DNA from: Welwitschia mirabilis
Lineage: Eukaryota > Gnetophyta > Gnetopsida > Welwitschiales
Reading direction: 5' to 3'
Length of the DNA stretch: 34,402 nucleotides
Assembly (NCBI GenBank): GCA_051453625.1
Contig: JBOZIK010000001.1
Coordinates: forward strand, 634,476-668,877
The notes beneath the pieces are model-generated. The model was not told the DNA's origin and did not search any database. It worked only from the letters and a program-made list of their open reading frames with translations. Position numbers and translations under genes: made by a program. This document shows positions 1 to 10,087 of the stretch, in pieces (the first letter of the stretch is position 1; every line of letters starts with the position of its first letter).

Positions 1-309
1 GAAAATTATACTATAGGATAAATCATAAAAGATTTTTAAAAATTAAAACAAGAAAAGGAGAAAGTGAAAATATAATAAGGACCAACAAATATCATTAAGG
101 ATTTCATAACAACATTAAAAAAGTACACTCAAATGATATTAGATGTAAAAGTACTAACTAAAAAGAGTGTGGTTCTAACTTTTAATTTGTGTGAAGACTA
201 ATATCATATAACTAAATAATATTCTTATTCAACCAAAAGTATTCAAACTTTAGAACCCAAAACTAAAATCAAATTCAAAACTAGTTTCAACCTAGAATGA
301 ATGGACAAC

Positions 310-385
310 TATTGTAGTGTGAATTTATGTAATCTTGAAATTTTTAGGTAAACTTGTAAATCAAATAACTTGCAAAAAACACACA
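310..385 (+). repeat. Segment shared with 9913-9985
   Basis: The core AGTGTGAATTTATG is present in both places, flanked by TTGTAG/TTGCAG on the left and TAAT/CAAT on the right. About 80 bp can be aligned by eye. Two of the differences in the core are C in the 9.9-kb copy against T here, one of them CAG against TAG. This suggests two fragments of one dispersed repeat family whose type I cannot name; the second copy runs into the assembly gap at 9988. Confidence 0.4.
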
Positions 386-567
386 CTAGTATAGATAGGA
401 GTCTATCTGAATGTCATAATCCCAACGAAGGCACTAGGCTAAGAGTTAGAGACTTAATTTCCAATATGTTTTTAGTCTTTTATCTTATAAAACTAAAAGT
501 AAATAAATAAGTAAATGCAATGCAAGTAAATAAAAATGAAATGCAAGTGGAAATGGAATAAACTCTC

Positions 568-577
568 NNNNNNNNNN
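568..577. other. Assembly gap (10 N)
   Basis: Ten undetermined bases. The short fixed length suggests a placeholder or a local consensus failure rather than a measured distance. Confidence 0.99.
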
Positions 578-950
578 ATAGAGTATAATGTTAAATGAAA
601 TAGAATAGCAATTCAAATCTAATACTAACCAAGGTCAACCTTAACAAAGGTTGCCCTTATGTTCTTGATAAATCATAGAATTATTACTCTAAACTATGAT
701 TAAGGTAAACCAGAAGGGACATATACATAATTAAAATGGAAATAGAAATTGTATTGATTCAAAGAGTATTTGAATTAATTCAAAAACTTTACATCCACTT
801 ATAATAGAATAACAACACCTCAATGGAAGAGACTCAGCCTAACACCAAGGAAACTCCTTTCTATAGCTCTGGATGGATCTCTTATCCTTCAATCTTCCAT
901 CATAATCATATCAGGTACAAAAGATGAAAATAGAAATGAAGGAGGGATAG

Positions 951-961
951 GGTATTTATAG
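951..961 (-). promoter_or_regulatory. Possible TATA box, minus strand
   Basis: Read on the minus strand the site is CTATAAATACC, followed by a pyrimidine-rich stretch, which resembles a plant core promoter or an LTR promoter. No reading frame or LTR boundary was found around it, so this is only a resemblance in A+T-rich DNA. Confidence 0.2.
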
Positions 962-1098
962 TTTTACATTGAGGTTCTAAAAACTAAACCCTAGAAGTCA
1001 GAAAAGAGACCCTAACATCCCACATGGGTTACTTAACCCCATTACAAATATAGTTCTTTCCAATCATACAAAAACACTTATTGTCTTGACTATCATGG

Positions 1099-1121
1099 GG
1101 ATGACATAGGAGATGTCATCC
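1099..1121. repeat. Hairpin with perfect 9-bp stem
   Basis: GGATGACAT and ATGTCATCC form a perfect 9-bp inverted repeat around a 5-bp loop (AGGAG). An alternative stem, GACATAGG with CCTATGTC, overlaps it, so the stretch 1099-1127 can fold in two mutually exclusive ways. Its role is unknown. It does not end in a T-run, so it is not a simple terminator. Confidence 0.7.
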
Positions 1122-1380
1122 TATGTCAAAATATCTTCATGTCTTGCTATTAGCCTCGCAGCTTCTATCTATGTTAGTAGTGTCGTTGTCCTACCTATTA
1201 TTGGGATTAAATAGGGGATGTTAGTTTTCCTTATCTCCAATCTCAAAGGTAAATTAGTCTTTTGCATTATGAAGTCTTCTCCAAAATATGTAGTATTAGA
1301 ATAAGCCTGAAAAACCACCAAATATTATAAGAATTACATATTTTACTGATCATCCTATTAGATATCTATAATCATTAATA

Positions 1381-2493
1381 GTGCATCCAAACTTGTGTAA
1401 ATATCCTACAAAAGCACTTAAAATACATCATGAAATTCTTATAAATTGGCATCACAACATTAAGAAAATTGGTTCCTTCACTAATGTTATTGTTGTTACT
1501 TTTGTTTTAAGTAATCACATATTTGGGTTTGAGGAGATTGAATTTTTTGAAGAATCATCTAAGTAATTTTATCAGCTTAAATTTCTATAACCCACTTGAC
1601 AATTTTAATAATCAAAGTTTCTACTTCCATATGATTAGCTTCTTATTTTGCAACATTTCTAACATCCTATCTAATACATTCTACATTTTTTCTTGCTTTT
1701 TTTTTAGCTAGAACTGAAAAAAATAGTTTTTACATTCTTTAAAAAGTTAGATCCATAAACATTGTTAAGGAATTTTAGAATCAGTATAGATCTAGAGAGT
1801 TTAGAGTAGTCAATTTTGGAAATAGCTCCCGTGAGATTGTTAAAATAAAAAAGTTTAAAACCATTGAGTTTTACCTTTAGAGAGGCTTTACAAGATGAAA
1901 TAGTGATGAAGTAAGCTTTTTGAAATTTTTTGTTAACTACAGATTAAATTTTCTCAAACTAGGCTTGCATGGCTTCTTTTGTTAAGAATCCTCAATAGAA
2001 AGCTATGGGGGTTTAACTCAAATACTATGAATAATGAGACCCTCTATGAGAAATAAATGAAGTTTTTTCTTAAAATGAGTAACTTGAGTAGTAGCATAAA
2101 GATTATTAGAGTAATCTTTGGTAGAGTTAATGATGAGAGCTTTCAGAGGAGAAGAAATATTTATAGGAGATGTAGAAGTAAATCTTACATTCTTCACTTT
2201 TTAAAGATCTACTTTTTAGATATTAAATTTGGCCCTATAGATTGCACTCTTACAAAAGATTATGAGCAATATCCTTTTAATCATGAGCATTAATCTCTTA
2301 ATGACTAGAATTGCTTTATCATTGTTAAGATGTTTATGTGTATATCCTTTTATGGGAGTTTATGTTAAAAAAAAAAAAGATGAACTACAAGGAAGGTTTA
2401 GCTATGGGGCCTTAAGCTTAATATTGAGTAAAGGGGCTTGAAGAGCTAGGGCTATTGGATATAAAACCCTAGGCCCCTAATGAATTAGAAGAA
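1381..2493. other. No recognisable feature
   Basis: Short open stretches at 1381-1711 and 2057-2293 have A+T-driven composition (Phe, Ile, Asn, Tyr, Lys) and no motif. I treat them as chance reading frames. Confidence 0.5.
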
Positions 2494-2715
2494 TAACTAA
2501 ACTAATCCTAAAACATTTGAGATGTGATAGTATATAATCTTCTTCAAAGGTGAGAAAACATTTTAGGACTTAAAAAATTTACAAGGATTACATACTACAA
2601 TGAAGATAATAAAAATAGAACACTAAAAATAGTAAAATTAAATTCAAAGAAAAAGAATATAGAAAACACAAACTAGCAAAAATCTCTTTTGGGGAGTTAC
2701 TCCCCTCATTAGCAT
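2494..2715 (+). repeat. Left terminal inverted repeat
   Basis: About 220 bp, ending inward at CTCCCCTCATTAGCATGG. It pairs with two right arms. The outer 80 bp pairs with 3950-4032, and the stretch containing AATTTACAAGGAT and ACTACAATGAAGATA pairs with 3320-3425, a stretch that the outermost right arm has lost. Confidence 0.65.
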
Positions 2716-3267
2716 GGTTTTACAAAGCACTTGTATCTTTATCTTTGCACCCACATCTATCATTTCAAGCTTTTAAATATTTCTTCAATAAAATTCTAGC
2801 ATCTAATAGATCAACTCTTTTTTACAGTATTCATTATAGCATTTGGAAGAAGAAAGGAACCCCTCTTATTTTCAAAATAAATTTTAGTCCTTTAATGAAA
2901 TCTTATAACATGGAATAAATCCAAATCCTATACATTATAGGCTTTAATGATAATATATCATGCTTATCTTAGTTATTCCAAGTATAATAATGTGCTATTA
3001 TAATCCTCATAAACTTGAAAATCTCATCATAATAGTTAATTTCATAGAGGTTCCAATTTAATCAGAGCAGTTAGGAGATCCTAGCCTTTCCCACATCTAA
3101 TTTTTATATTATGTTTTCTAGTTTCCTAAGTTAAGAATTTGAAATTTTAATTTTCTTTCCCTTTATTTAAGCCTCTTTTTATGGTTATACCTAAGACATT
3201 TTCTCTTATTTAAAGGATTGATCCTCTTGATGTATTTGAAGATTCAAGACTTAGAAATTCAAATGGA

Positions 3268-3430
3268 TGCTAATGAGGGGTGTACTTTCCTAAAAGTTCT
3301 TTATGTTACTTTTTGTTTTCTTTATTTTTTTCTTGGAATTCATTTTTATTGTTTCTAGTATTTTTTTTTTCCTATCTTTATTGTAGTACTGGATCCTTGT
3401 AAATTTTTTAAGTCTTAATATTTTTAGGTC
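3268..3430 (-). repeat. Inner, outer-truncated right inverted repeat
   Basis: Its reverse complement matches the middle and inner part of the left arm, including AATTTACAAGGAT and CCCCTCATTAGCAT. It lacks the outermost 70-80 bp of the arm. It is the right end of the first internal unit and was left inside the element when the second unit was added. Confidence 0.65.
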
Positions 3431-3448
3431 CTAAAGAAATTTTAAGTT

Positions 3449-3475
3449 CTAAATCCTAAATCCTAAAATCTAAAC
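3449..3475 (+). repeat. Telomere-like 7-bp repeat at a rearrangement junction
   Basis: The sequence reads CTAAATCCTAAATCCTAAAA then TCTAAAC, a 7-bp period of TCCTAAA. This is one C-to-T change from the plant telomere unit CCCTAAA. It sits where the first internal unit of the inverted-repeat element stops and the partial second unit begins. With only three to four units it could be chance. Confidence 0.35.
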
Positions 3476-3479
3476 TTTT

Positions 3480-4032
3480 AAGGATAAATCCTATACTTTC
3501 TAGGTTTTATTAATAATATCTTGTGTTTAGTTATTATAGATTCAATAATTTGCTGGTGCAATCCTCCTAAACTGAGAAAGCTTCATGGTCGATTTCACAA
3601 AGATCCTAGTTTGATCAATGTAGTTAGAAGATCTTATCCTTTTCCACACCCATGTTTTAATTTGTTACATAAGGCATTATATAATTATATCTTTATATTT
3701 TTATATTTATGTTTTTTATTTCATAAGTTGGAAATTTATGATTTTAATTTTCCCTCTTTTCTTTAGGCATCTTTTCCTACCCAAAGTTAGGGTGTGCTCT
3801 TCTATTTAAAGAACTAATATCCTTGATGAATTCCAATATTTCAAATTTAAAAATCCAAAAGCATGCTAATGAGGGGTTCAACTCCTCAAAATAACTTTGT
3901 TATACTTTGTGTTTTGTTTATTCCTTTTCTTAGAATTCATTTTTTAAGTCCTAAAATTTTTTTCTCTTCATTATGTCTTTGAAGAAGATTTTAGACTATC
4001 ATGTCTTACATCTTTTAAGACTAGTTTGGTTA
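3480..4032 (+). repeat. Partial tandem copy of the element interior plus right arm
   Basis: It aligns with 2911-3300 and with 7150-7620, for example AATAATTTGCT followed by AATCCTC, GATTTTAATTTTCC, and TGCTAATGAGGGGT. It carries the only complete right inverted repeat (3858-4032). It lacks the part of the unit that corresponds to 2715-2910. Confidence 0.6.
3858..4032 (-). repeat. Right terminal inverted repeat
   Basis: Its reverse complement runs from AACCAAACTAGTC through GATAGTCTAAAATCTTCTTC and TTTTAGGACTTAAAAAAT to CCCCTCATTAGCATG. Compared with the left arm it has lost about 70 bp in the middle. Confidence 0.65.
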
Positions 4033-4175
4033 CATATTATACCTGATGGTCATGGTTCTTCAAGTTTGCCTACTCAACCTTAAGCTTAAGGTCCCATACC
4101 TTAGTATTCTTGTAAATCATGTCTTCTTATTTAACATAGTCCCTTGTATAAGGAGATCCATAGAAACATCTTAAA

Positions 4176-5830
4176 GATGAAGAAGTAATGTATAATCATC
4201 TAGAGACTCCTGCTCATGATTAGAAGGATATTGGTCATAACCTTTTGTAGGAACATAGTCAATTAGAGAGCCAACATCAACATCTAGAAGTAAAGCTCCA
4301 TAACATGAAGAATGCAATATTTACTCTGGTACCTTCTATTAATATTCATCCTTCTTTGGAAGATCTCACTACTAACTCTATAAAAGGTTACTTTGATAAT
4401 ATTTATGCTACTATCACTCATTTTAAAAAAAACTTCATTATGTTCTTATAGAGGATCTCATTATTCATAATCTTTAGATTAAACCCCAAAATATTTTTAT
4501 TGATAATCCTCAAACTAATGAAAACATGCAAGTTAAGTTTGCTAAAAATTAGTGTGAAGCCAATTAGAAAATTTTATAGGATTACTTCACCACTATATCA
4601 TCTTATAAATATTCTATAAAGGTCAAACTTAATGGTTTCAAACTTTCTTGTTCTCAAGAAAGATGTTTTCAATATTAACCACTTCAAACTCTTTGGATCT
4701 ATAGCTATTCTATAATCTCTACTAAATGACTATGAGTTTAAGCTTTTTAAAGAATGCAAAATTATTTTTTATAGTGATAGATTAAATAGGAAGGTAAAAA
4801 AATGTAGAATCTATTAAATGGAATGCCAAAAACATTGTAGAATAATAAGTTGGTCAGATGGACATAGAATCTTTGGTTACGTAAATTATCAAGTAGGCTT
4901 AGAAGATCAAGCTAAAAAAATTACCTAGAAGGATCTCTAGAAAATTCAATATCCTTAGTCTCAAATACATGATTTCTCTAAACAAAAGCAATAGAAACAA
5001 TAACATCAATAAAGGAATCAATCTTTACAACAAGGCTAACATTCTAAATTTGCTTCTCAAACTAGCCACTAATTATAACGTTGATACTAAACACAATAAG
5101 TAGCAGATTGAAATAGTAATCATTACAGATGATAGTAGCAAATCTATTTTGAGTTAAATAAATAGAACTCATTCTATAATAACTCCTATAAATAAAATCC
5201 AACTTCCTTTAAACCATCCGTATCTAATGCTTATAGATGATTTGGAGAAGTAGCAAATCAAGGCCATCAACAGACATCACAAAATACTTGATCTACTTCA
5301 TAATCAAATACCTTTAATAAACATTCTACTTCATATGAATGGATAAATCCTTCTTCTGACTAAGCATAAATTTTTGGGATTCTATCATATGCATCCCTTT
5401 CTTCTCCCTAGTCGTTTTTCAAAGAAAGAAAATCTCTCAAGTAGAAAATAAAATTTCTAATTTGTCCATCCATAATATTTGTTTTTATTCTTTATTATGA
5501 TGAGAAAATTCTCCTTGGATATGTTCTTAAATACATTCCTGAATTCCCTCCTATGATCCTTTACCTTATGATGGATGAATTCAAAGTATTGGCTAGATGT
5601 CTTTATTTCCATGCATTTTTTGATGTTAAATCTAATTAGCTAAAAAATTCTAATCCCTTCCTTTATGCTATTTGTATTACTTGAATGAAGCTTTTACTTC
5701 AAAGTCCTTAGAATGCCCTAGCTACAAGTTCAACCCTTACCTTAAAAGAAGCATTAACCACTATCATGGTACACTTCTCTTTTCTCTCAGTTCTTTTTGA
5801 AAATTAATCATCCATCCCTAGTTACCACCT
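4176..5830 (+). pseudogene. Decayed long reading frame, unidentified (possible retroelement gag-like)
   Basis: I do not recognise this protein. One frame is readable from 4176 to about 4450, broken only by TAG codons. A second takes over at about 4433 (TAG four times, TAA once, no TGA up to about 4700), and a third runs from about 4730 to 5830. Read through, the first part is rich in His, Gln and Leu and looks helical, and the part near 4930-5100 is very Gln-rich and low in complexity. Stops cluster where Gln would fit the local composition, so many were probably CAG or CAA. A Gln-rich linker after a helical domain is common in retroelement gag proteins, but no zinc knuckle is visible. It lies between two copies of the inverted-repeat element (2494-4032 and 6955-7720). 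Confidence 0.4.
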
Positions 5831-6954
5831 TTTGGAATGCTTAAAATGACTTTAGAGAGATGACTTTATCATAATAAGGCTAGTAGATAAAAACTTTGTG
5901 ATTGTTTTTCTTAACACCTCATAGTATATCACAGGATCTTGGAGGCAATGTTTAGATGTAAATGTTTACTAGCCAGTTGAGAAGACCCCTTGGAATCTTT
6001 TGCATTTCAAGATTTTTTTTTTTTTAATCTTTTTTACTATTTTTCTCCTATTCTTTGATAGTTTAGAGATGTTATTCTTTAGGTATTATTTAATAAATCT
6101 CATGCTTGTGATTTTTATCTCATATCTAGAATCCACAAACCTAGTTTGATTAGCCATCTTATTTGTAGCTACTTTGGGTATATTCTAGAATTAACCTATT
6201 AGCTCCTTTATTATTTACTCTCTTCCATCCTATTTTATCAATTCATTCATTTCATAGACTTAGTTTTTCTGATTATGAATATCATTGTTCTATCCATCCT
6301 ATAAGATCCATTCCTTTTCACCTTTGATGTGGAATTCGTATATTTCATTATTCCCATTAAAGAAAGCCTTTTTGCTATTAAATCTATGGTTCAAGAGTAT
6401 TTTATTTTGCATTCTTATCCTATTTAGAATGTTTATTATGAGATCATTATTTTTTTATTTTCTCTTATCCTCAAAGAAAACTATCTTGATCTCAACAGTA
6501 ATTTGTTTAATAAGTTCGTAGTACTATTATGAGTAGTAATTTTGTAGTAATATATGCTTACCTAGTCTTTTATTACCTAAAGAACCAAGTTTTTTCTAGT
6601 TTGAATAAAAATTTTTTTATGTACTATAAGTGATACATTGATGATTCCTTTAGTATTTAATCAAGTTCTTTGGATTCCTTATCAATGTTTTTGAAGAGTT
6701 TCAATTCCATATATCCTAGCATTTACATTACTCCTACAATATCCCAAGAGTATGTTAACATTTTAGATGTTATTTTATTCAAAGATTCTACCTTTGGTTA
6801 CATAGGAATTTTATCTATTAAATGTTAATAGAAACCATTAAAATCCTATCAATACATCTCTTTATCCTCATGGAATCTAGCTAATCAAAATAAGTCCTTA
6901 GTGATTTCATAACTTCATAGATACTTTAGTATAAAAATCTAACCTTTGGAACTA
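5831..6954. other. No recognisable feature
   Basis: A+T-rich DNA with T-runs (for example near 6012-6026). The open stretch at 6285-6521 is hydrophobic and Phe/Leu/Ile-rich as expected from T-rich DNA, so I do not call it a gene. The decayed frame on the left may extend into this region but cannot be followed. Confidence 0.45.
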
Positions 6955-7720
6955 CTCGTGACTAAAGTGCAACTTGTATATTTTCCTTTGTACTCATGAA
7001 TACTCTTTCAAGTCTGTTTTTCATTCCTTTAGCAAAATTTTAGCATTTGATAGATTATCTCTTCTTCATAATATTCATGATAGCATCTGAAAGACGAAAG
7101 GGAATCCCCTTTATTTTCAAAAAGGATTATAGTCCTTTAACAAGATTCTATAACATGGGAATAATCCTAAACCATATCCTTCCTAGGCTTCACCAGTAAG
7201 ATCCTATGCTAATCTTAGTTATTTTATATCCAATAATTTGCTAGCTTAATCCTCTTAAACTTGAAAAATCTTATTACACATAGCTAATTTCATAGAGAAT
7301 CTAGCTTAATCTGAGTAGTTAGGAGATCTTAGTCTTTCTCATTCCCATGCTTTTCATCCATTACATGGGGTTTTGCCTAATTTTTAATCTTTTATTTCTT
7401 ATTTCTCAAGTTGAAAATTTGAAATTTTAATTTTCCTACCCTTTATTTAGACCTCTTTTCCCATCCATAGTTAGATTGTCCTCTTCTCTTTAAAAGATTA
7501 AACTCCTTAATGTATTTTAAGATTCAAAATTTAGAAATCCCAAAGTATACTAATAAGGGGTGTAACTCCCTATACGATCTTTATGCTACTTTGTGTTTTC
7601 TTTATTCCTTTTTTTGAAATTTGTTTATACTCTCTTCAGTGTTCTATTTTTCTTATCTTTATTGTAGCATGATATTTTTGTAAATTTTTTAGACCCTAAA
7701 AATTTTTACATCATAATTTT
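6955..7720 (+). repeat. Third partial copy of the 2.5-4.0-kb inverted-repeat element
   Basis: It aligns over most of its length with 2685-3430. Shared landmarks are TTAGTCCTTTAA against TATAGTCCTTTAA, TAGTTAGGAGATC-like sequence, TTGAAATTTTAATTTTC, ACTAATAAGGGGTGTAACT against GCTAATGAGGGGTGTACT, and CTTATCTTTATTGTAG. The outer part of the left inverted repeat is missing, and the inner right end has decayed from CTCATTAGC to CTTATTAGT on the complementary strand. This is a truncated, diverged copy. Confidence 0.6.
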
Positions 7721-7799
7721 TTTTAAATATTATTGATTGAAAGAAACTTCTAGTAATATTTAACCTTACTGTTACAATAAATCTTATTGACATTAAAGA

Positions 7800-8037
7800 C
7801 AACATAGGAAACAACTAAAGGAAAAATAATATAAATTTTAGTTAAATGGTCTCATTTGGAAAAATAAACAATAAATTAGATATAATTATTTAAATTTATT
7901 TGTAAATAATGATGAAAACTAATGAAATATTAACTAATATAGAGGAGCACAATGAGGATGAATATTTTGAAGCTAAACCGAGCCAAGAACAAGATGCTTC
8001 CATGGAAGAACCATAATTTTAGGATGAATAACAAGCT
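7800..8037 (+). pseudogene. 3' end of a chromovirus-like Ty3/gypsy pol (chromodomain trace)
   Basis: In one frame 7835-7861 reads ILVKWSHLEK, which resembles the core of the chromodomain found at the C terminus of chromoviral integrases (family pattern: hydrophobic-LVKWKG). After one frameshift, 7921-8013 gives an acidic tail containing EEHNEDEYFEAKPSQEQDA, then TAA at 8014. A few bases later comes a G-rich polypurine tract and an LTR-like start, which is the expected order at the end of such an element. The rest of pol is missing to the left, where the 6955-7720 repeat lies. In chromoviruses the domain is thought to guide integration to particular chromatin. Confidence 0.5.
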
Positions 8038-8038
8038 T

Positions 8039-8047
8039 AAGGGGGGG
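8039..8047 (+). other. Polypurine tract
   Basis: AAGGGGGGG directly precedes TGTATGTGACAATCC. Such tracts prime plus-strand DNA synthesis next to the 3' LTR. Its position after a decayed pol end supports this reading. Confidence 0.6.
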
Positions 8048-8051
8048 TGTA

Positions 8052-8544
8052 TGTGACAATCCTAAAATATTATCTTTAAACTATTATCATTTGTTTAAAA
8101 TAATTGTAATTTGTTAAAACTATAATGGATAATGTAATAATCATTCAAGGGGTATGGCCCTTACAACAGAGTCATCTTAAAGAGTTACATTATTTCATCA
8201 ACTTTACATGAATTATTTGGAAAATAAATGGGCATGCATGTGATTTTAATAGGTTAATATTAAGTCCTTAATAATTTTGCATGATTTCATAGTAGTTTCA
8301 TAGACTTGGCCTTGAAGGTAGTATGACCTTGCTGAGCCACCATACCAAAACCTTAAATTTGATATTGATTCAGCTATCAGTCTCATTTTGAAATCCCTTA
8401 TGATATAAATATGAGTTATCTATTACTTTTTTTATTACATTTTACTTATTTTAATAATAAAGCCATCATTTATCTATTTTTATCCTTTCCAAATTGCATA
8501 CCCATTTTATCATTAAATCTTTGTGATCTTAATTTTATAAATAA
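8052..8544 (+). repeat. Start of a chromovirus-like 3' LTR, probably truncated
   Basis: It begins TGTGACAATCC, a common kind of Ty3/gypsy LTR start, right after the polypurine tract. A TATA-like GATATAAATATGAG lies near 8401-8414. No second copy and no clear CA end were found. Homology with the next element begins near 8545, so this LTR either ends there or was cut by it. Confidence 0.45.
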
Positions 8545-9930
8545 AATGAGAGTATTACATCATGGCTCATGGGTTTCATTAGTCACTATTTTGATTTAGA
8601 ATAAATAATTTAATTTTACTGGCCAAAAATTCTATTAGTTTATTTCTTCGTTTCAAAAGAAAAATCACAAACTGGGCCCTATTATTCTATTGTTTGTGGC
8701 TTAAAGCTTTTTATTTCTTTGAAATTCAAGATCATCTCCTTTCTCTTTTCTTGTAAAGTCCATTACTCAAACATAATAACGTGGCTAAATTATATTAATT
8801 ATATAATTAATTAAAAGAAGATAATTATAATAACATCCATTAATTAGCTAAATCCATATTAGTTCATGAATCATAACTTATGGTGTCTTGAGTTCATGGA
8901 ACCTTGGGAAATATGGTAATTTTAGGAGAAATTGCTACAACCTGTGGCCTATGATTCTATTGCTTTAGTTTATATTTTAAGGATAGCACTTTTTATATTC
9001 ATGTTCATCAATTAATTTCAACATACTTAGAGAAAAACTTTATATCTAAAGTAAGTTGGGACTCATAACGAAACTATAATGCATGGCTTATTATCATTTC
9101 TTACAATATCAGTCCTTATTTATAGTTCATCATAGTCCATAACCCACAGCTGCCTACTCTTCTTTAATTATCTATATTTCAAGATGCTGGTTCATGACTT
9201 ATGGCTTGTAGGCTGGGTTGATGAACATCAACTTTCATGAAGAATTGTCACAGCCTAAGATGTAGTCTAATTTTTATTTTCTTAAAGTATTGAGGTTCTT
9301 CTAGTTACCATTGGTAGCTCTTCTATCTTACACTATGCATTAGCTTATTAAAATATGGTTATCAATTAATTACTATATGGTAACTATGGTAACTTTATAG
9401 ATAATTTAGATTTACATTAATTCATGGCTTGCAGTATTTCACTGGAGATTGTAATCTCTTAAAGAAGCTATCATAGCCCCCAACGTATGACATTTAAAAA
9501 CAAATACTAGCTTTGGAAAAATAACTATAAGCCTTACGTCTATAGTTCTTTTCTTATGACATAAGTTCTAAATTTTTTGGGTTGGTGGCTCTTTATTTTA
9601 GATTTAGTTCTTTAGTTAAAGTTCCTATGGCTCACATCTTAGTTTATAATAGCTTGAATCCCATGGCATTATGTGATAGCCTTATACCATAGATTTATCT
9701 TCTATGAGTTTTCATTACCATAACATTTTCATCATGATCCTCATTTTAGAATTACTTGGTATAGTTTAGAACATGGATTTTCAGTCATGGGCTTTTAGAT
9801 TGTATTTCTTTCAACCAGAACATCTCTTTTAAAAATATTTCAAAAATCACACTAACCATCATAATTCATCTTGTATAATATGAAGATTAATAAAAGATTT
9901 TATTTACCAATGTTGCAGTGTGAATTTATG
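8545..9930 (+). repeat. 5' LTR of the Ty3/gypsy element
   Basis: It aligns by eye with 14178-15640. Shared landmarks include ATTTTGATTTAGAATAA, AAATCACAAAC, CTTTCTCTTTTCTTG, TATATCTAAAGTAAGTT, CACTATGCATTAGC and ACCAATTAATTA against ATCAATTAATTA. The copies differ by many substitutions and some indels, so the insertion is old. The LTR is unusual in holding many degenerate copies of a short motif around CATGGCTTGTGG. A perfect 16-bp palindrome, TTAATTATATAATTAA, lies at 8795-8810. Confidence 0.55.
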
Positions 9931-9987
9931 CAATGTTTCATGCCTTGATTTAAATCCTGTTAATTACAAATAAGATGCACAAATATA

Positions 9988-10087
9988 NNNNNNNNNNNNN
10001 NNNNNNNNNNNNNNNNNNNNNNNNNNNNNNNNNNNNNNNNNNNNNNNNNNNNNNNNNNNNNNNNNNNNNNNNNNNNNNNNNNNNNNN
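9988..10087. other. Assembly gap (100 N)
   Basis: One hundred undetermined bases, a standard placeholder length, so the true distance is unknown. It falls just after the left LTR, where the primer binding site and start of gag should be. Confidence 0.99.

Larger units (their letters stand above)
1..1380. other. Unassigned A+T-rich region
   Basis: I see no gene here. The stretch has the look of decayed repeat DNA. It holds a 10-base gap (568-577), a small inverted repeat (CAACCTT at 636-642 and AAGGTTG at 647-653), a minus-strand TATA-like site near 951-961, a strong hairpin at 1099-1121, and a segment near 310-385 that resembles 9913-9985. No protein motif could be read in any frame. Confidence 0.5.
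2494..4032. mobile_element. Non-coding element with long terminal inverted repeats, internally rearranged
   Basis: The left end (2494-2715) and the reverse complement of the right end (3858-4032) align well, starting AACTAAACTA and AACCAAACTA, and running through ATCTTCTTCAAAG and TTTTAGGACTTAAAAAAT to the inner motif CCCCTCATTAGCATG. The interior has no coding capacity. A second, outer-truncated right arm lies at 3268-3430, and the interior plus right arm is repeated at 3480-4032. Long inverted ends with a non-coding interior fit a MITE, foldback or non-autonomous Mutator-like DNA transposon (family knowledge). I could not find a convincing target-site duplication, so the superfamily is open. 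Confidence 0.6.

Noticed and set aside
1381-2293. Short open frames at 1381-1566, 1523-1711 and 2057-2293
   Set aside because: Composition follows the A+T-rich DNA, with no motif, no conserved context and no partner copy.
5870-6000. Stretch resembling the gypsy RT phrase KFVIVFLDD
   Set aside because: Only NFVIVFLN can be read, with no YPLP, FQRAM or LNPKK motif around it. Chance or very distant similarity.
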